NCBI GenBank assembly: GCA_947650285.1
Contig: CANTFL010001445.1
Location: 682,001 to 746,000, forward strand
DNA: 64,000 nucleotides
Source: Hyaloperonospora brassicae
Taxonomy: Eukaryota > Oomycota > Peronosporomycetes > Peronosporales > Peronosporaceae
Direction: 5' to 3'
Below are positions 57,660 to 64,000 of the stretch, piece by piece. A program made the translations under genes and the position numbers. How positions within the stretch are numbered: position 1 is the stretch's first letter; every line of letters starts with the position of its first letter. Under the pieces are notes generated by a model. That model made no database searches and had not been told where the DNA came from. It was given only the letters and a program-made list of their open reading frames with translations.

Positions 57660-58783
57660 CAATCGACGCTACTGGTGCAGGGATCGGTACAGAAAGCCGA
57701 TAACGATCGATGCCATGCAATCTTGTAGGGTAAGATGATCCTGGTAGCGCGGTCCCTGTTAGCCGCCAAGTTAGAAACCTCGGACCGCATCTGTATGATC
57801 ACGGAGTACTTATCCAGCAAAACGCGTCGTATTCGTGCACGTTCTAGAGACTGATTAGCGAGTTTAGACTGTTCCTGGCGCAACTCCACTTGAAGTTACC
57901 CAATGCGCTAAACACTGCGACCAGAAGTCTGTTTTGTAGTTAGGCGTAAGCTTTCTTGTAATGCGGTATCTTGTCCAACACTCGGTCGGGACGATGTAAA
58001 GTCACATTACGCTCATCCACTAAGCGACCCTCAGCCCCATCAATTTGCTTGCGAATCTTGGCGATCTCGCGGTCATATTCCTCTTGAGAGGCGTTGAAAT
58101 TTTGGATGGGCTTCAATAGCTGCTCTTTTAGTTATACGATCTCGTAGATCTGAGCTTGGAGCTTGGCCTGGAATTTGCCCAACTTTTCGCACAACGTCAA
58201 ATGCCGTTGCGACGCATCTTCGGGTCGCGCGCGCAGTAAAAATACTTGCGTTGGACACATTTAACGTACGCAGATGAGAAAGTAAGAGCTTTCGAAAGTT
58301 CTTTTTCAGTTGGCGGTTGCGGGCGATTTGTCGAGCTAATGCCGCCTCCGTATTCCCATAGCGGTCTACGATCTCTTTATTTTCTATTCCAGTTGTAGAA
58401 ATAAGAAATCAATTAATTCTTCATAGATTCACGGTCAATCTTAGACGATAACCCCATGCGGGCGCAGGGAAGCGAAGTAGACTTTTGCGGACGAGAAAGT
58501 AGGACGTCGTTGACGGTCTGGAAACAATTTGGGCAGGTATCGGAGATAAAGCCGCGATAGATACCGAAGTTGGGTCATTGTCAACCGATTCGTTATTGAA
58601 AACTCGAGCGGTAACTACCAAGTGGTCACTCTTGTCAAATACCAACGGGGGATTTTCTGAACCGACAGGTATGGAGGTAATCGGGAAGACACCCACCACA
58701 GCAGGTTTATTCGGCTGAGACCAAGGGTTGTACGATTTTGTGTCAGGCCGATACGTGGAGTCCGATGTGGCATGAATTGTCAT
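57660..58783 (-). pseudogene. F2 antisense gene relic with coiled coil
   Basis: From ATG 58783 leftwards an open frame to 58421 encodes a Pro/Ser-rich N-terminal part. Then, in alternating frames, come strongly charged helical segments: GIENKEIVDRYGNTEAALAR, LGKFQAKLQAQIYEIV, EEYDREIAKIRKQIDGAEGR and QMRSEVSNLAANRDRA. Opposite strand to pol, starting about 165 bp inside the 3' LTR: the same arrangement as the antisense ORF of F1. Sequence similarity to the F1 protein is weak; the parallel lies in position, strand and coiled-coil character. Confidence 0.5.
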
Positions 58784-58909
58784 AACAAAAATCCGAGTGT
58801 CACTATACAAAGGTCATTAACCACAAAGAGGCAAAGGATACACAGCAAGATAGAAAACGTTTATCGGCTTAAGGAGCACGTCATGATTGCGGTAAAGCAA
58901 TCACAAGAT

Positions 58910-59520
58910 TTTACCGATGATCTGGGGCGTGGCAGCTCACAGACCACATGAGTCAGTTAAGTTCGAAAAGGATCCTGATCGGAAGAATAATAGCTCGGAC
59001 GGGTGGCTCACGACCGAGTGCTTAAACGTACTAGATCGTGAGATCGTGTATTCCAAGGGTGAGATATATGGTAACGCTGAGATGGTTACGTAATTATAGA
59101 TGATCTCGATTCGATTTCGCGGTCTCGATTCGATTTCGCGATCTCATCCGATATTACCACCCCAATTCGATCTCACAGTCCCGATTCAATCTCGCGATCT
59201 CAATGCGATCTCGCAAGCATGGTGCTAGTGGCACACGAGCTTGGTGTGGGTTGCGCTAAGGTTCTAGAGAGGGAACACTTGGTGTAAACCACACATGCAC
59301 AAAGGAGTGATCTTCTGAAGAGGGTAACGCGTGGCTTCGAAAGTCGTGATACAGATAGGCTTAGCGGTGTGTTAGTTTTGGGTTTGATTGGTTACGTTAA
59401 ACAGAGTTCAATTTTCTTTCAAATACACGTGTCAACATCTCTTCCGGGTTGGATTATTGGTCACTCGACGTCAACAGAAGTTCCATACTTAAATCAAGTT
59501 GTATCCCAGGGTTGTTTGGC
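58910..59520 (+). repeat. F2 LTR, copy 2
   Basis: Near-identical to 49345-49958 (only scattered single changes over about 600 bp). Serves as the 3' LTR of the F2 element. Confidence 0.8.
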
Positions 59521-59657
59521 CAGGGTCCAAAACTATCGAATTTGGTCAACTTCGGCATCGACTCGAGTTCATTCAGTAGACAACAATCAGCTCTTCCGAG
59601 AGTTACACAAGGTGAGCAGAAGTTATAGCTTGGAATCTGAGTACCCCCTCGGGATCT

Positions 59658-60358
59658 GATCTGGAATAAGATCCGATGCGAGAAGGAATTCGATCCGAGA
59701 CTAGATCCTGACCTGAGTGAGTGGATGGGGATAATCAAGGGGTTTACGATGTGCAAGAGACAGGTTGACTCGATAAATGATGCATGGCGGATGCCTATTA
59801 TACAGATAGGCTATATCGTAGGTTTAGCAGTTTGGTTGACGAGCTTTGAATAGAGTTTAATTTACTTCATAAGAGACACGCCTCATCTCTTCCGGGCTAA
59901 AACTTTGGCCCCCGATGAAATTAAGAGTTTTGCCTCCCGTAAAAATATGTGTCGCACCTGGATTATCTGAACAGGTGCGTATAAGAATTTCACATCATGA
60001 CGACAACAGCAATAGGAATCAGCAAGAAGGCAAGGGTAATCAATATCGCGAGACGACTTAAGTGGCCAGATAGTCAAGCGGATCAAAATCTACATATTGG
60101 AAAAGGCAATTTTGTCATAGATCAACGTGACTCATATCGAGCACCCTACAACTACACCCGCGGTCGTGTAGAGGTTTATATACGATTACCCCTGTCTCTA
60201 ACACGGTCAAGCTAAGCATCAACACGGGTCCATTTAAAAAATTGCAGCCTGCCATACCGACGGGTATACAAGTTGAAGAAGTAAAGTAGCACAGAAGCAA
60301 ATTCCCACTTCCAATAGTGCGTTATCTGGGCGCCAGTATAGAGGCGAAATTGCATCAG
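59658..60358 (+). repeat. repeat R2 copy 2 (LTR part and gag start)
   Basis: Near-identical to 40857-41560, including the 72-codon frame (59997-60215) and its stop. Ends abruptly at about 60358. Confidence 0.75.
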
Positions 60359-60499
60359 ATCGAACAACCTCGCACAACCAAACATGCACCGACAACGTAT
60401 ACACCATTATTAGTGATAGACTTACGTGCTTCGCGCTTTCTAAACTTATAAAGTGAATATCGAATCATGAGGGAACTCGTCTACGCAAAAATAATTTTC

Positions 60500-60715
60500 T
60501 CGTGCTCTTCACGTGGTCGACGCTAATTTCGTACGATGCCGATGTGAACCAAGTCGACCTCGAATAGATATTATTTTGGAATGAATAATTCTCTTTTACG
60601 GACTCAGATGATCAGAACGATAATAAAATATTCATCATCGCCAATGAAAATCCCAGCGAGGACGATGACAGCATCTCTGGAGAAGAGAAATTTATCTTAG
60701 CAATGCATTAAAAAC
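60500..60715 (+). pseudogene. F1 pol fragment (integrase C-terminal acidic region)
   Basis: Aligns with 2415-2640 of copy A: CGTACGATGCCGATGT, then TTCATCATCGCCAATGAAAA and CCCAGCGAGGACGATGA blocks in order. Confidence 0.6.
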
Positions 60716-62390
60716 AGGTTGTCAACATTATGTTTCTTGATTAGTTTGCAATACATTATTCTTCGATAAATTTTACTAAAATGAATGATATGTCATGTTT
60801 ACAACCATTTTATCTAGTTTTAAATAATATTAAAAAAAAAGATAGACTAAAATAATTAAGCCTCAATAGTTCCCTCGTCTACCTATTTGTAAAGAACATT
60901 TTGAAAGATTTCTGTTTATCTGATACGATTTTTATGTCTCGACTGTTAACATTTGTAAAAATAGGGTCAAAAGTATTATTTTGGAAATAGTGGAGATAAA
61001 TTAAATAAGATTCAAATAAAGACCCAAATACGTGATATTTTTACTTAGACAAAGAATTTATCAGGAGGTGTTAATCATGAACCTTTTTCATTATAATTAT
61101 CGAATACATAAGATTTTTTTAAAATTTTGTTTGTAATATATTCAATCTGATTGGATCCAGAATTGAAGCTTTTACCTCAGTTTCTGGTTGACACACAACA
61201 GATTACGTTTTTTTAGTTAGCAAATACTTAGCCATATCAACCTGGAGTGTGAGTAGCCAATAAAATGTTGTTCGCTAGCTGTAATGGCGCCAACCTTTAC
61301 GAAAGTAGTAATAGAAATACCACATAATTACAATATTAAACACGGGACAAAAGCCGTAATCGGATATTGCAGTTTAATTTTAATTAGCATGTTCTTAGAA
61401 TGCCTTACCCAACAATTGGCCAATAATAATTGAACTCGGCTTGAGTCGTTCTGATCACCTCGAAAATGCCCATTCCTTTTTGTTACGAATCGAAACCAAA
61501 CAAAGATATTAAGAAATTTTGATTAACCTTTCAATGAGAGGCGCTTCCTCGTCGCGCCCGTGGTCACACCGTAGCAAGACTCTCAACCCATTCACCTAAT
61601 TGCCAATAGTGCTACTTTCTAATAAACAAATATAATACAAGCGTGGATGAAACTTCGGAGTTTTAGTGTTTTGCTGGACAATGCATCTTACCTATCTCAT
61701 AACGGCAATGTGCCAAGCATTCATTCGCATCGCTGCGATGTCTGGTGCGATCGTTGCGACATCGACTCTTAGCACAACGACGCACGATCAATTCCGTGCC
61801 GCTATATTAGTATACGTGGTGGGCAAGCTCGCCGAAGCGAATCGACGAGTATTGACTGCCCCTCCCCCTCCCTCACATTAAGATATATAAGGATTAAGAC
61901 GTCAACGTACTCTTGCGATGGTCCGAATTATCTCGCCTTTCATCACTGGTTTGTGATATTGACATGTAATAGCCTCAAGATAGATGACGCTTTGACAGCC
62001 AAGTATAATGTCCTGCTGTACAGTCTCGTCGGCAAAGATAAAATCGGTCTTTTGGGGAGATTGTCGTAATGGTTGGCATTTACTACATTGAATGACATCC
62101 AGCGCAACCTACGACTAGCCATATAAATCCCATAAGATGAATCACGATTTCGCGTTTACGTCTTTTATCTCCGATTAAGGCAAGCATCGGAGCTTTATTA
62201 GGGTAAAATCACTAAACATGTTGGTATGTGTATCATCGCTCAGTCAATAGACATGGCTTCACAAGTTCATGTCTTCGTCTTTATTATGCAGAATTCCATG
62301 TCGCGTGATTGAATTACACGTGTATAACCAAAGTTATTTGATGAGGCATTTTCTAAAGCTCTTCGTTAGAACAAACTATCGCATCGTCGT
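60716..62390. other. AT-rich region, nothing recognised
   Basis: Very AT-rich to about 61500. One open frame at 61666-61881 (+), possibly an upstream piece of the gag relic that follows. Confidence 0.45.
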
Positions 62391-62392
62391 GA

Positions 62393-63477
62393 TTGCACAC
62401 GGAGTCGCAACGTTCCCGAATGTCTGTTTCCGAGTCAATGAGCTCGACGCAGATAAGATTTTCGCGGTCGCGGCAAGCCATTAACTGCGACAATCTTAGT
62501 GCAAACATGTTTACGTATTTTATGTGCGGCAACATAGGCCGTCGCGCAGCCGTCTGCCGTGCACCCGCGCCGAAAGCCATTAAAACAGCCGTCTTACGAG
62601 CATATACTGTGTCGTCGGTGGTCAACCATATAAGGGCAGTACCAGTAAGCGAGAGGCGTTCCAATGGCCGAAAAAGAGCCCCGATACTCAAAGACAGCTC
62701 GGGCGCCTAGCTCCAATGTGATTAATGCTCACATAATGCAACAACCATACGCGACGATTCAAGATTAGTTATCGCCAAACTTATCGATGCTGGAGTAAAA
62801 TGACCATACCGAGCGTCGTTGGATTCAAGTGCATCCAAAACATGTATCGTGCATCATATATGACCCTTCTCCCGTCTACTATCACAGTTTGAGAAGGGGT
62901 CAATATGAAATCGTTGTCGAACTTGCTGATGGGAAAGAACGGCGTGTCTTGAGTAAATTAGTAATGTTACCGTACACGTTCGACGAATTACAAATCAATA
63001 AGGGACTTCTGGAGAACAAGATGAACAATGCGCCCGATTGCATTCTCCGGATTCCGTGGTTGTCACGGTTGTCACCGAAGGGATCAGTTATTTTGATCAG
63101 TCAAACGACGAAGCGGGAATTACGTGATCAAAGCGATCGACCATTCGTTAGTTGCGTGATCTGGTTGGCTTCACGTCCGATTAATGCACAAACTCGCAAC
63201 GCCTCGTAGTCACCAGATACTATATCCCTCTGTACTCGATATTTCCAGCTACACTGATGAAGCTAGAAACCGAGACGGTCGAATTGAAATTCCCCCATAC
63301 GCGGACATTGGTCAAGCGCTGGTTCCCGATCCGTTGCAAGGCGATCGAGCAAAATTCCCGCCTTCAATTACATCGGCCTGGCAGAGGCCCTTAATTGATT
63401 GCCGAGGCGTTTGATCAGGAGCTGTCGCACACAATATCGGCCGGACATCTCTCGAGTGTATCCGAGGCGTTCTAGAT
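62393..63477 (+). pseudogene. gag zinc knuckle and protease relic of a third gypsy family
   Basis: 62393-62710 ends with YFMCGNIGRRAAVCRAP, a CCHC knuckle with the first Cys changed to Tyr and His to Arg. 62829-63209 carries a retropepsin-like region (YEIVVELADGKERRVLSKLV, then LPYTFDELQ and DCILRIPWLSRL). A linker toward RT reads at 63184-63414. The relic is cut off before RT, shortly ahead of the F1 LTR at 63606. Confidence 0.68.
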
Positions 63478-63605
63478 CTATATTCCACCTCTCATTGACG
63501 AGAATAGGCGAAGCTTTGATCCGCATGTGTGCGACGTGGTGAAAACGAGAACCTCAAGTCGGGAGGAGGGTACATCATCTTCATGTGAAATCGACGTGCC
63601 AGTAT

Positions 63606-63996
63606 TGTAACGGATCAGCCCGTTACATGGAATTATCGCTTTAAGGAAAGTGACAATAAATAATATGAAGTTGAATATTCTTTGAACAATATCACCGAAG
63701 TGGTGATATTGAAGGGTAGACCAAAGAGTCTGTTCCTTGGTTAATATTTTGATTATATCAACCCACCAATCGCCGCAAGACGCGCGCAATGAGTGGTGAC
63801 GAGACGTCACCACACACTCAGTTATATTAGCATAATTAAGTCAGGTTAAACAGAGAGACAGTATCAAAAAGACTTAATTATATTAATATAACAGTTCTGC
63901 TTTTACCTTATCTACGCTTCCTCGTTTGCCTCGTGTACGTCTGTCGGGGCACCCAAGCCCTTGCGTTACGTTAACGCAAGGGTGTGCCCCGTTATA
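63606..63996 (+). repeat. F1 LTR (391 bp) at window end
   Basis: TGTAACGGAT start, CCCCGTTATA end, same length as 4708-5098 and close in sequence. Either a solo LTR or the 5' LTR of an element continuing past the window. Confidence 0.9.
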
Positions 63997-64000
63997 AGTA

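Larger units (their letters stand above)
49388..59520 (+). mobile_element. Ty3/gypsy element F2 (about 10 kb, decayed interior)
   Basis: Two near-identical LTRs (49388-49958, 58949-59520) enclose, in order, gag, protease, RT, integrase, a chromodomain trace and an antisense coiled-coil region. Every coding domain is broken. Confidence 0.75.

Overview
The window looks like a repeat-rich, gene-poor stretch of an oomycete genome, most likely a plant-pathogenic Peronosporales species (Phytophthora or downy-mildew type). Three things suggest this. There are two secreted RXLR-EER-like effector genes, one intact and one broken. The Ty3/gypsy, pogo and hAT elements have protein signatures familiar from oomycetes. 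There are no obvious housekeeping genes. The organism is inferred from gene families, not from a marker gene.

Layout. 1-5098: 3' part of a Ty3/gypsy element (family F1, copy A, + strand) with its 3' LTR. 5099-8239: a broken RXLR-like effector (- strand), its upstream region, a repeat (R3) and a truncated LTR. 8240-16149: a nearly full-length F1 element on the - strand (copy B) with gag, a candidate -1 frameshift signal, protease, RT, RNase H, integrase, a chromodomain and a 316-codon antisense ORF. A and B form a very large inverted repeat and share several inactivating stops. 16150-23500: mostly unrecognised sequence, containing a 1.3-kb terminal-inverted-repeat element with an 8-bp target duplication, a long ACT microsatellite and a possible FYVE-like fragment. 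23568-25160: an intact RXLR-EER/WY-like effector whose promoter and 5' end nearly match those of the broken effector. 25322-28296: a tRNA-derived SINE candidate and two 442-bp LTRs in inverted orientation. 28300-41560: decayed pogo transposase, a second R3, LTR relics, a third F1 relic (C), a decayed hAT transposase and F1 pol debris. 41561-60358: decayed Ty3/gypsy elements of a second family (F2) with well-preserved LTRs. 60359-64000: AT-rich debris, a third gypsy gag-protease relic and another F1 LTR.

Two patterns are not explained by ordinary annotation. First, F1 DNA (LTR, gag, pol and antisense ORF alike) is tiled with perfect short inverted repeats, typically 7-11 bp arms with 2-12 nt loops, about every 30-60 bp, far more than chance allows. 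Second, F1 carries a coiled-coil ORF on the strand opposite pol, starting about 130 bp inside the 3' LTR and overlapping the chromodomain; F2 appears to carry an analogous decayed antisense coiled-coil gene in the same position. All sequence comparisons here were made by eye within the window; no database search was run.
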